A stretch of DNA of 15,399 nucleotides from DATBLQ01 sp036555325 (GTDB taxonomy: Bacteria > Pseudomonadota > Alphaproteobacteria > Rhizobiales > Aestuariivirgaceae): the NCBI GenBank assembly GCA_036555325.1, contig DATBLQ010000029.1, positions 1 through 15,399 on the forward strand. The letters are read 5' to 3'. Numbering within the stretch: position 1 is the stretch's first letter; every line of letters begins with the position of its first letter. The position numbers and the translations under genes were made by a program. This document shows, one piece after another, positions 1 through 7,405 of this stretch. The notes below the pieces were generated by a model. The model ran no database searches, was not told the DNA's origin, and was given only the letters and a program-made list of their open reading frames with translations.

Positions 1-2801
1 AGCACAGCGCCTGTTGGATCGGTGAAGTTGACTGGGTTAGCGGCGAAGGGCTGGTAGGGGGAGTCGTGAGCGGGGACGGGGTCGGTTTGCAGGAAGGCGG
101 CGAGGCCAGCGGCGTAGTCGCGCAGCGGGTAGTGATAGAGCTGGAGGTGATCGAGGAAGGCGGCCAGACTGCTGTTCTCGATATTGAGGGTCTCAAGCGG
201 GAAGATCTCCTGTTCCTGGCCGTGGAAGCGCCAGAAGCTTGCCATGTCGTTGACGCCGGAAGCCGCCCTCTGTCCCGCGATGCGGGTGAGCCCGTAGTCG
301 CCGTCATAGCCGAGGCTATGCGTCACCGTGCCCTGATCATCGGCGATCACCCGGATGGAGCCCAGATGATCGCCATAGAGATAGGAGCGGCTTGCCACAC
401 TGCCGCTCTGATCGAGCGTCTCGATCACCCCTTTGCCGATCAGCCGGGAGGTGACCCCGTCGCGCACGATGACCAGAGGGCTGATCCCTCCGCCATACCA
501 ATAGGAGGTGGTGGAGCTGCCCTCTCCCTGCCCTTGCGCCTCGACCGTGCGGCTGGCGCGAAGCCCCTGCGCCTCATAGCTGATGCCGGCGCTCAGAATC
601 TCCCTGCCGCTGCTGTCGCTGAGGCTCTGGCGGGTGGCCCGCCGCAGCACCGCATCGGGCGTAAACGTGAGGCTGAACCTCTCCCCGCTCAGGCTCACCA
701 CATCCCCATAGCTCGCATCATAGGCAAGCTTCACCTCCTCCCCCTTGAGCGACGCCTCCTCGATCTGGTCGGAGTTTAAGCGCGTGAAGCTGCTCTCATC
801 GCTGCCCATCAGCGAGGCCAAAAGGCTCGGCACCGTGAACACCCCACTACCCCCCTCCTCGATGCTCCTCACATTGCCATCATCGTCCAGCCCGTAGGCA
901 GAGCTCTGAAGAAGGCTCCACGCCCCCTTCCGCCCCCGATAGCGCTCGCTCCCGGACAGCCTCAACGCCCCGTCATAGCTGTAGCACTCCCACACCCCCC
1001 GATCCTCCAACGGCAGCCCCGACCCCGACAGCCCGCGCCCGATGAGCAGCCCCAGACTGTAATCGGGCGAGGCCGTCGATCCAGGACACGGCGTCTCATC
1101 ATCGCCAATCTGCATCTCCCGCAAGCTCTCCGCCATCAAAACCCCCTCCTCCCCGCTCGTGCTCACCTCCAACGGCTCCCCGCGCAGATCGTAGGTGGAC
1201 GTCGTCACCAGCCCGTTGCCCGAGGTCACGCTCACCGGCGCCCCCATCCAGTCCCGCTCCCTGATGTCGCTGTAGATGGTGCCGGAACAGTCGCTCCCGC
1301 CACAGACCCTCACATCATGTCCCATGACATCCGGCCACGAGATCACCCCTCCCTGCCCCTCGGTGAGGAACGCCTCGCTCTGCCCCCGATCGGGAAACGT
1401 CACGCTCCGGCTCAAACCCCCGTTCGGCCACCCATAGGCGCTCGAACGATAAACCTCCTCTGAAGACCCAATCCGGTGCTCGCTCACCTGGGTGACCCGC
1501 CCAACATCGTCGTAGCGATAAAGGCTCTCCGCCATCGCATCCGAACTCCCCCGCCCCGGACAGCTCTCCGGCTGATCCGCAATCCCCGTCGCATAATAGC
1601 GCCGCTGCATAAGCCGCCCCCGCCCCTCCCCATAGGCGTCGATCTCCCCGCTCACCGCATCCACATCATAGCTGAGCCGGATCACCGCACACGCCATCGC
1701 CCCGCTCAGCTGCTCATCCAGATCGGCCTCCCGCGCCCACCCCGCATACTCGCCAAACGATCCCTTCGCCACATCGACCAAAACCCCGAACTCGCTCACC
1801 CGGTCCCACTGGTCGTACTTCACATACCGAAACCCCTGGCTCGTCTCCTCAGAAAGATCGGCATTGGCGCGAAAGAAGCGCACCCGCCCGCGATCGTCCC
1901 GAAACACATGCGCACTCCCCGCAAAATTGGGGTCATACCCAAACCCCCATTGCCCCAGAACATCCTCACCAACCGTCGTCCTGATGAACCCGCCCTGCCC
2001 GCTCCCCCCGGCAAAATAATTGCCCAACAGCCGCTCATCGATCACCCTCATCTCACCCGTAACCCCGGACGGCGGCGTCAGCGATGACGGCAGCGCACCG
2101 TTGAACGAAACCCCCCGTCCCCACCACACATCCTCAACCTCCCCCGCCCCCGCCTGCCACGCCCGCCGCTCAAGTCCGCTCAGCCCCAAAACATCCCTGA
2201 TCCTCTGACCATACACCGTCAGGCTCCCACCCAACCCGCTCGAACGCGACCCAACCCTGAACGAACTCTGCAAACCCCCCGTGTCGATGCCGCTCGACAC
2301 CCCAACCTGCGCCTCGCTCCAGTCCTGATAGGCAGAACTCACCACCCGGCTCTGCTCCGCCCCAAGCCCCAACGCATACCCCGCCCCGGCAGCAAGCTTG
2401 CCCCGCCCCAACGGCTCCCCATACCGCACCCGAACGCTCAACGCATACGCCGCATCCTCAGGCGACTGCACCCGCGACGCCCCCGCCCCGCTCCCGTAAA
2501 ACTCATACAGATCGCCCCCAACCTCCCCCTCAATCACCCCATTCGCCCAGTCAAACACCGGCAAAAACCCAGACCGAAACCCAAGCATCTGCACAGAACC
2601 ACCCAACCCATCCATCCCGTAATACATCGATAACGTCACAACCGAACCACCCCCCCAACCGTCGTACAAAATACCTCCCGCCACATCCACCAGTCGCTTC
2701 GATGACCCAACGGCAGTTGCGCCCTCTTGCACCATCGCCGCAAAACTCAGCACCACCGCAAAACAAAGTCTTGCCGAACCCTCGGCCAGTTTCCTCGACA
2801 T
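1..2801 (-). CDS. Exported RHS/YD-repeat protein, 3' end beyond the left edge
   Basis: Reading the minus strand from the ATG at 2801 gives about 933 codons with no stop, running off the window edge. A GGAG ribosome site lies 9 nt before the ATG. Residues 1-30 look like a Sec signal peptide (basic start, LCFAVVLSFAAMV core, ATA cleavage site), so the protein should be exported. Scattered YD/RHS-type repeats follow, for example YRYDDVGRVTQV near residue 430 and CYSYDGALRLSG. The RHS-associated core is recognisable near the edge: YGDHLGSIRV (about 807-816), FHGQEQE, LYHYPLRDYAAGLAAFLQTDP and finally NFTDPTGAV at about 926-933. In this family the core closes a protein shell, and a variable, often toxic, C-terminal domain follows DPxG. 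That part is not visible here, so a toxin role is inference. Codon use is heavily GGG/GTG/GCG in the first two thirds and shifts toward GGC/ATC/CTC in the last third. The N-terminal 400 residues match no family I recognise. Confidence 0.85.
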   Translation of the reverse strand, partial: MSRKLAEGSARLCFAVVLSFAAMVQEGATAVGSSKRLVDVAGGILYDGWGGGSVVTLSMYYGMDGLGGSVQMLGFRSGFLPVFDWANGVIEGEVGGDLYEFYGSGAGASRVQSPEDAAYALSVRVRYGEPLGRGKLAAGAGYALGLGAEQSRVVSSAYQDWSEAQVGVSSGIDTGGLQSSFRVGSRSSGLGGSLTVYGQRIRDVLGLSGLERRAWQAGAGEVEDVWWGRGVSFNGALPSSLTPPSGVTGEMRVIDERLLGNYFAGGSGQGGFIRTTVGEDVLGQWGFGYDPNFAGSAHVFRDDRGRVRFFRANADLSEETSQGFRYVKYDQWDRVSEFGVLVDVAKGSFGEYAGWAREADLDEQLSGAMACAVIRLSYDVDAVSGEIDAYGEGRGRLMQRRYYATGIADQPESCPGRGSSDAMAESLYRYDDVGRVTQVSEHRIGSSEEVYRSSAYGWPNGGLSRSVTFPDRGQSEAFLTEGQGGVISWPDVMGHDVRVCGGSDCSGTIYSDIRERDWMGAPVSVTSGNGLVTTSTYDLRGEPLEVSTSGEEGVLMAESLREMQIGDDETPCPGSTASPDYSLGLLIGRGLSGSGLPLEDRGVWECYSYDGALRLSGSERYRGRKGAWSLLQSSAYGLDDDGNVRSIEEGGSGVFTVPSLLASLMGSDESSFTRLNSDQIEEASLKGEEVKLAYDASYGDVVSLSGERFSLTFTPDAVLRRATRQSLSDSSGREILSAGISYEAQGLRASRTVEAQGQGEGSSTTSYWYGGGISPLVIVRDGVTSRLIGKGVIETLDQSGSVASRSYLYGDHLGSIRVIADDQGTVTHSLGYDGDYGLTRIAGQRAASGVNDMASFWRFHGQEQEIFPLETLNIENSSLAAFLDHLQLYHYPLRDYAAGLAAFLQTDPVPAHDSPYQPFAANPVNFTDPTGAV

Positions 2802-3089
2802 GCAATTCGTCTCCGCAACCTAGCGATGCAAATAACAGGAAATACAAACTTAGCGGGAAAAAAACAAACTAAAAACTGAGCCGGATTGCTTAGGTTGCCA
2901 CCATCATCAACGGCGGGGGATCGCCGCGTTGTGATTGTCGAGTCGTGGTTGTCGAACCAAGCTCACAAATTGCGAGATGCGATCTCAACCCTCTCGTCAC
3001 CTGGCGGTGGCCGTCGTCGCTGCCTTGATATCGACCGCATTGCCAGTAAGCTTTCATCTGGTGATTCGGGGCAGAGTGAGGTGCGGTAA
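2802..3089. other. Divergent intergenic region between the RHS gene and a small gene
   Basis: This 288-bp stretch separates two divergent genes. The part next to the RHS gene (about 2822-2878) is AT-rich compared with its surroundings and is the likely place for that gene's promoter, but I cannot fix -35/-10 boxes. Near 2935-2960 the heptamer TTGTCGA occurs twice, about 15 bp apart, which might be a weak direct repeat. Short plus-strand frames here have no convincing ribosome site and resemble nothing I recognise. Confidence 0.35.
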
Positions 3090-3326
3090 ATGGCGAAGTT
3101 CAAAGTGGTCCTGGAAAGGACCGACATGGTCACCAAACATGCTGAGATTTTGGTTGAGGCGGCATCAGCCGAACAGGCCCGGCAATTCATCCTCGCCGAT
3201 CTCAGAGTCGATGCTGGCTCCTATGACGACGATCTCAGAGCGGTCGAGAGCGACGTTGGCGACATGGTAGTAGTGGTGGAGACAGACCAGGCGGCTGCTC
3301 GAATACCCAGGGCTTTGGCGAGTTAA
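3090..3326 (+). CDS. Small hypothetical protein (78 aa)
   Basis: I do not recognise a named family. The protein is short, acidic and soluble, with no signal peptide or membrane segment. The N-terminal part (MAKFKVVLERTDMVTKHAEI) reads as two beta strands. It is followed by a helix rich in Ala and Glu (about residues 24-38) and a terminal hydrophobic strand (VGDMVVVVETD, about 56-66). This is a compact alpha/beta pattern like that of small DUF-type proteins in Rhizobiales. A purine-rich GTGAGG lies about 9 nt before the ATG. The gene is divergent from the RHS gene and convergent with the hybrid kinase gene. Nothing links it functionally to either. It could be a stand-alone housekeeping-type small protein. 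The call as a real gene rests on coding-like composition, the ribosome site and a sensible fold pattern. Confidence 0.65.
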   Translation: MAKFKVVLERTDMVTKHAEILVEAASAEQARQFILADLRVDAGSYDDDLRAVESDVGDMVVVVETDQAAARIPRALAS

Positions 3327-3355
3327 GTTAAGCACCCATCCGGTCTTGCCGCTAT

Positions 3356-3396
3356 CGGGGTAACCCATCGCATGTCTGCGCTGAGGTTCCCCGTTT
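3356..3396 (+). terminator. Weak candidate terminator between convergent genes
   Basis: CGGGG-t-AACC (3356-3365) can pair with GGTT-CCCCG (3385-3393). This gives a 9-bp stem with one bulged T and a loop of about 19 nt, followed by only TTT. It sits between the stops of the small gene and the convergent kinase gene. The long loop and short T run make it a weak candidate. Confidence 0.25.
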
Positions 3397-3400
3397 CAAT

Positions 3401-4909
3401 TCAACTCGCCAATGTACCCTCGAGCGCGGTCAGAAGCGCCGTCTCATCGTAGGGTTTTTGTAGGACTACGTGTTCAAGAGGCCGGGCCGGAACCTGATAG
3501 TAGCCCGTGGTCAGTAATATTGGCACATGTGGAAAGTCTTTCTTGATTGTCTCAGCCAATTCTATGCCGTTCATCCCACCAGGCATCACGATATCGGAAA
3601 ACACCGCATCCACTTTGGAACTGCATAGAATTTGCAAACCCTGTGTGGCATTGTGCGCAAGCTCAACGCTATATCCCGCATTCAAGAGTATTGACCTCGC
3701 CATTTCCGCAACCAAGACCTCGTCTTCGACAACCAAAATCGTAAGTCCTCTTGCTCGACTCGGAGGGGCCAACTTTGAAGATACCTCTCGCGAGATTGGA
3801 AGGTACATGATTACGGTCGTGCCTTTTCCGAGCTGGCTATCAATACGCAGGCTCCCGCCTGACTGTTTGGCGAAACCGTAGGCCTGACTCAAACCGAGAC
3901 CAGTTCCACTTCCAGGAAGTTTGGTCGTAAAGAAGGGCTCCGTTGCTCTAGCGAGGGTCTCGGGCGACATGCCTGTTCCGGTGTCCCTGATACTAACTGC
4001 AACAAAACGCCCAGGCTGCCCCCTCTCCTCTGGGGCAATCAGTTCATTTCTGGCACTAATATGCAGCTGTCCTCCATTCGGCATCGCATCGCGCGCATTG
4101 AGGGCTATGTTGATCAACGCTAGATCAAGTTCATTCGGATCTGCTTCCACCGACCACAGGTCAGACGAGATGTCGAGCTTGAGTTCGATGTTGCCCTTCA
4201 GGGTCTGCAGAATGCCTTCGGTTAAGTTTTTCAGAGCGCCGGAAAGATCCAGCAATTGAGGTTTGAGCGCCTGCCGGCGAGAGTAAGTAAGTAGATGGCT
4301 GGTAAGCCTCTCGCCTCGTTCGACTGCGTGCCGGATGTGCCCAACGACTTTCAGTACCTGCTCGTTGCCGCTCGCCAGTCGCTCGATCATCTGCGCACCG
4401 GATAGGATGACCGTTAGAAGATTGTTGAAATCGTGAGCAATGCCTCCAGTCAGTTGTCCAATGGATTCCAACTTTTGCGATTGCAGTAACCGTTCCCGTG
4501 CCTCAAGAAGCTGTCTTTCCGCCCGCTTGCGCTCGGTGATGTCGCGCGTAACCTTTGCAAAGCCAAGCAATTCGCCCGTCTCAGAGCGAACAGCGTCGAT
4601 GACGACGCTGGCAAGAAACTTCGTGCCGTCTTTCCTTAGCCGCCAGCCCTCGGCTTCGTACTTGCCCTTCTCCGCAGCCGCTCTGAGAGCAGCTTGAGGA
4701 ACCTGGTTCGCCCTGTCCCCAGGCGTGTAGAAAATTGAGAAGTGGGAGCCGATAACCTCATCGGCGGAATATCCTTTTATCCGCAGGGCTCCGCTGTTCC
4801 AGCTCGCAATAACGCCGTTCGGATCAAGCAAGAAGATCGCATAATCGACGACGGCATCGACCAAGAGCTGGAAACGGCGATCTGTCGTCAGGTCATAAAT
4901 GCTGGGCAT
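3401..4909 (-). CDS. Cytosolic PAS-domain hybrid histidine kinase with C-terminal receiver
   Basis: The 502-residue protein has no membrane segment, so it should sense a cytoplasmic signal. Domain order: PAS with C-terminal extension (about 12-125, ending in KVTRDITERKRAE), a short coiled coil (about 126-148), and a HisKA dimerisation domain with phospho-acceptor His159 in GGIAHDFNNLL. The HATPase domain has its N box NIALNARDAMPNGG (267-280), D box DTGTGM (309-314), FFTTK (326-330) and GSGTGLGL (333-340). A receiver domain follows, with acidic pocket ED 395-396, acceptor Asp439 (FSDIVMPGG), Thr467/468 and Lys485 (QKPY). All catalytic residues are present. The PAS domain lacks the photoactive cysteine motif of LOV domains, so its ligand is unknown. 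Histidine context HDFNN is typical of HisKA kinases, not HWE kinases. No partner regulator or DNA-binding protein is adjacent, so the output probably goes through an unlinked phosphotransfer or response protein. An EcfG-like promoter lies upstream. The ribosome site before the ATG is weak (AAAAG). Confidence 0.93.
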   Translation of the reverse strand: MPSIYDLTTDRRFQLLVDAVVDYAIFLLDPNGVIASWNSGALRIKGYSADEVIGSHFSIFYTPGDRANQVPQAALRAAAEKGKYEAEGWRLRKDGTKFLASVVIDAVRSETGELLGFAKVTRDITERKRAERQLLEARERLLQSQKLESIGQLTGGIAHDFNNLLTVILSGAQMIERLASGNEQVLKVVGHIRHAVERGERLTSHLLTYSRRQALKPQLLDLSGALKNLTEGILQTLKGNIELKLDISSDLWSVEADPNELDLALINIALNARDAMPNGGQLHISARNELIAPEERGQPGRFVAVSIRDTGTGMSPETLARATEPFFTTKLPGSGTGLGLSQAYGFAKQSGGSLRIDSQLGKGTTVIMYLPISREVSSKLAPPSRARGLTILVVEDEVLVAEMARSILLNAGYSVELAHNATQGLQILCSSKVDAVFSDIVMPGGMNGIELAETIKKDFPHVPILLTTGYYQVPARPLEHVVLQKPYDETALLTALEGTLAS

Positions 4910-4984
4910 AAACTTTTAGAGTTTGAAGCTTCTGGCAGCGGGCGAACCCGCGCACATGACATGCGCAATCCCGCTAAAAGCAGC

Positions 4985-5009
4985 AACTCGCGACCGCGGG
5001 GAGGGTTCC
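4985..5009 (-). promoter_or_regulatory. EcfG-like promoter upstream of the hybrid kinase
   Basis: Read on the minus strand, GGAAC (5009-5005) is followed after 16 nt by AGTT (4988-4985). The general-stress sigma factor EcfG of Rhizobiales recognises GGAAC-N16/17-CGTT, so the -35 is perfect and the -10 has one mismatch. The site ends about 75 nt before the kinase ATG at 4909 and has the right orientation. It would place the kinase in the general stress regulon. Confidence 0.5.
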
Positions 5010-5108
5010 GGAATAGTCTTTAGCGCACCGCCGCATTCGGTGCTTCCAGAGATCTAACTCTATGGTTGTGCAGTTGTAGTCCTACACCCCTAGTAGTTTG
5101 TGAGGAGC

Positions 5109-6269
5109 TCAGTCCCCCTCGTCCGCATGTGCAAGCTTGGGGTCCGTCTTCATCTGATGGCCTCGCCACTCGAAGGCATTGGAGGCCATGGCCGCGAACC
5201 ATAGTGCAGGTATGGAAAGGTCGCGGACCAACATGCTAACGGGAGTGGAAAGCGAAAGATGCCAGCTTGCGCGCTGCGCCAAGGCAATTTCCAGGCCGAA
5301 CCAAAACAACGCGTGTGCCGCAAAGATGGGGCCTACATCAAAACCTCCCAGGACCGCTGCAGCACTGCTTGAACAGAGCGGCAAGAAGCTCCCCGCGAGG
5401 ATCTCGGGCAAAAAGGCGAAGGGGAAGCTTGCACGTCGAAGCCGCGCCCAGCGAACTTGCCGATCCCAAACCTCTCTGGCCGAACGAGATCCCAAAGGCT
5501 GCGCAAAAAGTCGCCGGTTCAACGTAACTCGCATACCAGCACGACGAACAAGCTTGGTCACCGCCGCATCCTCGGCGGGTTCGCTTGTCAACGCAGAAAT
5601 TCCACCTGCCTGCGACAACATTGTTTTTCGCACCATGAGGTTCTTTCCATGCGCGAAACCAAGATTTATCTCACTGGCAAACAGCTGCCAGCGGCCTTGA
5701 TAGGTATTGAGAAAAGCGCACTCCACGTCCGCCCAGAAACTTGCTGGCGCAGTGCCGATCGGTGGTGAGCTTACAAGTCCCGTATTTGATCCCCAATTGG
5801 CCAGCATTTGCTGGAGATAGTCCGGCGGCAAAAGTACGTTGCAGTCCACGAACACGATGAAGTCATGGCGGGCGTTTTCCCAGCCTTTCACACAATTGTT
5901 GAGTTTGGGGTTCTGGCTGATGCGCTGGTCGCCAATGAGCAGCCTGGCATCGACCGTTGGATATTTGGACATGAGTTGTTGAGCGGTGATCACCGCCGGA
6001 TCGTCTCCTCGTGCGGCGCACAAGATGATTTCGAAATGAGGGTAAGATAGCTTGAACGTGCTTTCTAATGTCTCCTGCAGAAAGCAATCGCGCTCAAAGA
6101 TTGGGCGAACAATGGTTACAGGAGGTGTTGGGGACTCCAAGTAGCCCCGCCTGTCACGGCGAATGACTAGCCACACCGTGCCGATACTCAGCACATGGAG
6201 GAAAGTGGCGAAGACGGAAAAACTGGCAAGTATCAGGAAAAGCCAGTCAATGCCGGTTTCGCCGTTCAT
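5109..6269 (-). CDS. Membrane glycosyltransferase, GT21 ceramide glucosyltransferase / HpnI type
   Basis: This 386-residue protein has an N-terminal membrane helix (about 8-37), a cytosolic GT-A catalytic domain and two or three C-terminal membrane helices (about 288-308, 313-331, 346-362). Motifs follow the GT21 pattern: TIVRP after the first helix, a DCN nucleotide-sugar/metal site at 142-144 where GT2 enzymes have DxD, the acidic EPAED at 230-234 and RQVRW at 270-274, the (Q/R)xxRW signature of ceramide glucosyltransferases. Length matches bacterial GT21 and HpnI proteins. HpnI adds N-acetylglucosamine to bacteriohopanetetrol, while other bacterial relatives glycosylate ceramide or diacylglycerol. 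Which lipid is used here cannot be told. No hpn or sphingolipid genes are nearby, and hpnI normally sits with hpnJ/hpnK, so I give no symbol. GAGGG precedes the ATG by a few bases. The gene is upstream of and co-directional with the kinase, with a 199-bp gap, so they are probably separate transcripts. Confidence 0.85.
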   Translation of the reverse strand: MNGETGIDWLFLILASFSVFATFLHVLSIGTVWLVIRRDRRGYLESPTPPVTIVRPIFERDCFLQETLESTFKLSYPHFEIILCAARGDDPAVITAQQLMSKYPTVDARLLIGDQRISQNPKLNNCVKGWENARHDFIVFVDCNVLLPPDYLQQMLANWGSNTGLVSSPPIGTAPASFWADVECAFLNTYQGRWQLFASEINLGFAHGKNLMVRKTMLSQAGGISALTSEPAEDAAVTKLVRRAGMRVTLNRRLFAQPLGSRSAREVWDRQVRWARLRRASFPFAFLPEILAGSFLPLCSSSAAAVLGGFDVGPIFAAHALFWFGLEIALAQRASWHLSLSTPVSMLVRDLSIPALWFAAMASNAFEWRGHQMKTDPKLAHADEGD

Positions 6270-6620
6270 CGGCCCTCACCGCGATACGCCACTCGGACAG
6301 AGTCTAGAGTGGGTGCATGCGTCTCCTGGATCAGCAGCTGCTCATCCTCGCCAGCTTCGGAAGTTGCACAAGGGTTCCGCATGTGCTGAATGCCGCCTCG
6401 GCTCCTTTTACCACATCTCCGACGTTGCCTGAACCGCCGGCCAATCGCCTCGGCCGATACTGGCCGCGTTGGGCCCGAAACCTGAGGGATTTCTCTACCT
6501 AGCCGGTTGCTACCGAACAGACAAGCCGTCGTGCTGCTTGAAGCTGACCTACGCTGGAAGCAACTTCGAACCCTCCGCAGCGTTGTATTTCAACGCTAAT
6601 CAAAAAAGGAGCACTTCGAT
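6270..6620. other. Gene-free stretch
   Basis: This stretch lies between the divergent glycosyltransferase and DUF6496-like genes and must hold both promoters. Short plus-strand frames (for example around 6317-6502) lack a ribosome site and look non-coding (rich in Pro, Ser, Arg). A GTTCC at 6374-6378 resembles half of an EcfG site on minus but has no -10 partner. Nothing else convincing was found. Confidence 0.4.
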
Positions 6621-6809
6621 ATGGCAAGAAAATACTCACGCAGTGCAGGCAAGGATGTGGAGCGGGAGATGCACAAGTTCAAACGCGGCCAACTAAAGAG
6701 CGGTAAAGGTGGCAAAGGCGGAAAGGTGAAGAGCCGCAAACAGGCCATAGCCATTGGGTTGTCGGAGGCACGGCGAAAAGGGAAACGGGTTCCGCGCAAA
6801 GCTGCGTAG
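6621..6809 (+). CDS. Small basic DUF6496-like protein (62 aa)
   Basis: The sequence MARKYSRSAGKDVEREMHKF, then a Lys/Gly-rich segment (about 26-39, KSGKGGKGGKVKSRK) and a conserved tail QAIAIGLSEARRKGKRVPRK, matches my memory of the DUF6496 family. These are very small, strongly basic proteins of unknown function, found in many Proteobacteria and Bacteroidetes. The charge and the SRKQAIAIGLSEAR helix suggest nucleic-acid contact, but that is inference. The start is well fixed by AAGGAG eight nt before the ATG. The protein is complete at family length. It is a single gene with free DNA on both sides. No EcfG promoter is visible, although such proteins are sometimes listed as stress induced. 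Confidence 0.88.
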   Translation: MARKYSRSAGKDVEREMHKFKRGQLKSGKGGKGGKVKSRKQAIAIGLSEARRKGKRVPRKAA

Positions 6810-6901
6810 GTCGCTTGGTGCCACGCTCATATGCCAAGCATGGGCGATTGAGCAATTCGCACCACCGGCCTTCCGATGACCTCCTGGCCACCTGAGAATC
6901 G

Positions 6902-6936
6902 CGAAGGCCCCAGGGATTTTGCAAATGGGGCCTTCG
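6902..6936. repeat. Perfect 11-bp inverted repeat (hairpin)
   Basis: CGAAGGCCCCA (6902-6912) pairs perfectly with TGGGGCCTTCG (6926-6936) around a 13-nt loop. The T run that would mark an intrinsic terminator is missing on either side. It lies about 100 bp after the DUF6496-like gene. It may be a weak bidirectional terminator, part of a small RNA, or a copy of a dispersed palindrome. Confidence 0.6.
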
Positions 6937-6998
6937 TGGGATGCGGTCCGCCTGAGTTAATATCAAGGGTGAGCGGCCGTGCAGCCATCGACAGATTA

Positions 6999-7029
6999 GC
7001 ACGATCTCGTGCACCCGGGGAGTCCCGGG
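6999..7029. repeat. Two adjacent short inverted repeats
   Basis: GCACGA-tc-TCGTGC (6999-7012) is directly followed by CCCGGG-gagt-CCCGGG (7014-7029). Each has 6-bp arms. Their closeness in a non-coding stretch may indicate a protein-binding site or RNA structure. They could also be chance in GC-rich DNA. Confidence 0.3.
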
Positions 7030-7158
7030 AATTCCTGAATAGATGTCCTAGCCTCGAAGTGAACTTGCGGCAGCCTCGCAGAAGGAGCTACTCTATGCTG
7101 CTGGCCGCGTTTGTATTGCGTTGGGATGGCATTGAGTGAGAGCTGATGCCAAGTGAGT

Positions 7159-7398
7159 ATGACTTCGCACCGTTATTTCGTTTTGCGTCACGCAGGAGAG
7201 TGGAAAATCTCACTCCATTACGCATACTATGGTCCCTACAGAACCCGGCGCGAGGCAATAAACACAGCCATAAATTGGGCTCACCTGCGAGGGTGCATGG
7301 GAGACGACACTCAGGTGGTCATCCACGATGACGACCAGTTCGAAGTTTGCTGGACCTACGGAAAAGACCCGTATCCCCCTAAGCAGCTAGTTGGTTAG
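7159..7398 (+). CDS. Small hypothetical protein (about 79 aa), common type in Rhizobiales
   Basis: The pattern HRYFVLRHAGEWKI ... YGPYRTRREAINTAINWAH ... TQVVIHDDDQFEVCWTYGKDPYPP resembles a short DUF2188-like family I associate with Bradyrhizobium. It has two N-terminal strands, a YGPY turn, a helix, then a strand and an invariant-looking YGxDPYPP tail. Function is unknown. It is soluble, with no signal peptide. The start is uncertain: ATG at 7159 has only GTGAG immediately before it, while an in-frame GTG at 7153 has GAGAG at better spacing and would add two residues. The gene is convergent with the exported Cys4 protein, with only 7 bp between the stops. Confidence 0.75.
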   Translation: MTSHRYFVLRHAGEWKISLHYAYYGPYRTRREAINTAINWAHLRGCMGDDTQVVIHDDDQFEVCWTYGKDPYPPKQLVG

Positions 7399-7405
7399 TG
7401 GCAAC

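Larger units (their letters stand above)
6810..7158. other. Gene-free stretch holding several inverted repeats
   Basis: No reading frame here has a believable start and composition; a plus-strand frame at 6876-7139 has no ribosome site and crosses the hairpins. The stretch contains three inverted repeats (6902-6936, 6999-7012, 7014-7029). An AAGGAG at about 7082-7087 is followed 9 nt later by an ATG, but the frame there is only about 15 codons long. Confidence 0.4.

Noticed and set aside
66..779. Long plus-strand open frame (237 codons)
   Set aside because: It is antisense to the RHS coding frame, which carries recognisable RHS-core motifs. The frame stays open because the minus-strand gene is so G-rich.
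1476..2087. Plus-strand open frame rich in Pro, Arg and Ile (203 codons)
   Set aside because: It has low-complexity composition and is the antisense shadow of the RHS gene. It has no ribosome site.
2551..2847. Minus-strand frame with a Cys/Gly-rich product
   Set aside because: It overlaps the RHS start in another frame. The RHS frame has the better ribosome site and a signal peptide.
2886..3270. Two overlapping plus-strand frames upstream of and across the 3090 gene
   Set aside because: No ribosome site and odd composition. One ends exactly at the 3090 start and the other runs through it in a different frame.
5179..5768. Plus-strand frames antisense to the glycosyltransferase
   Set aside because: The minus strand has full GT21 motifs. 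These frames are basic, low-information shadows.
6876..7139. Plus-strand frame of 87 codons
   Set aside because: No ribosome site, no recognisable pattern, and it runs through the inverted repeats.
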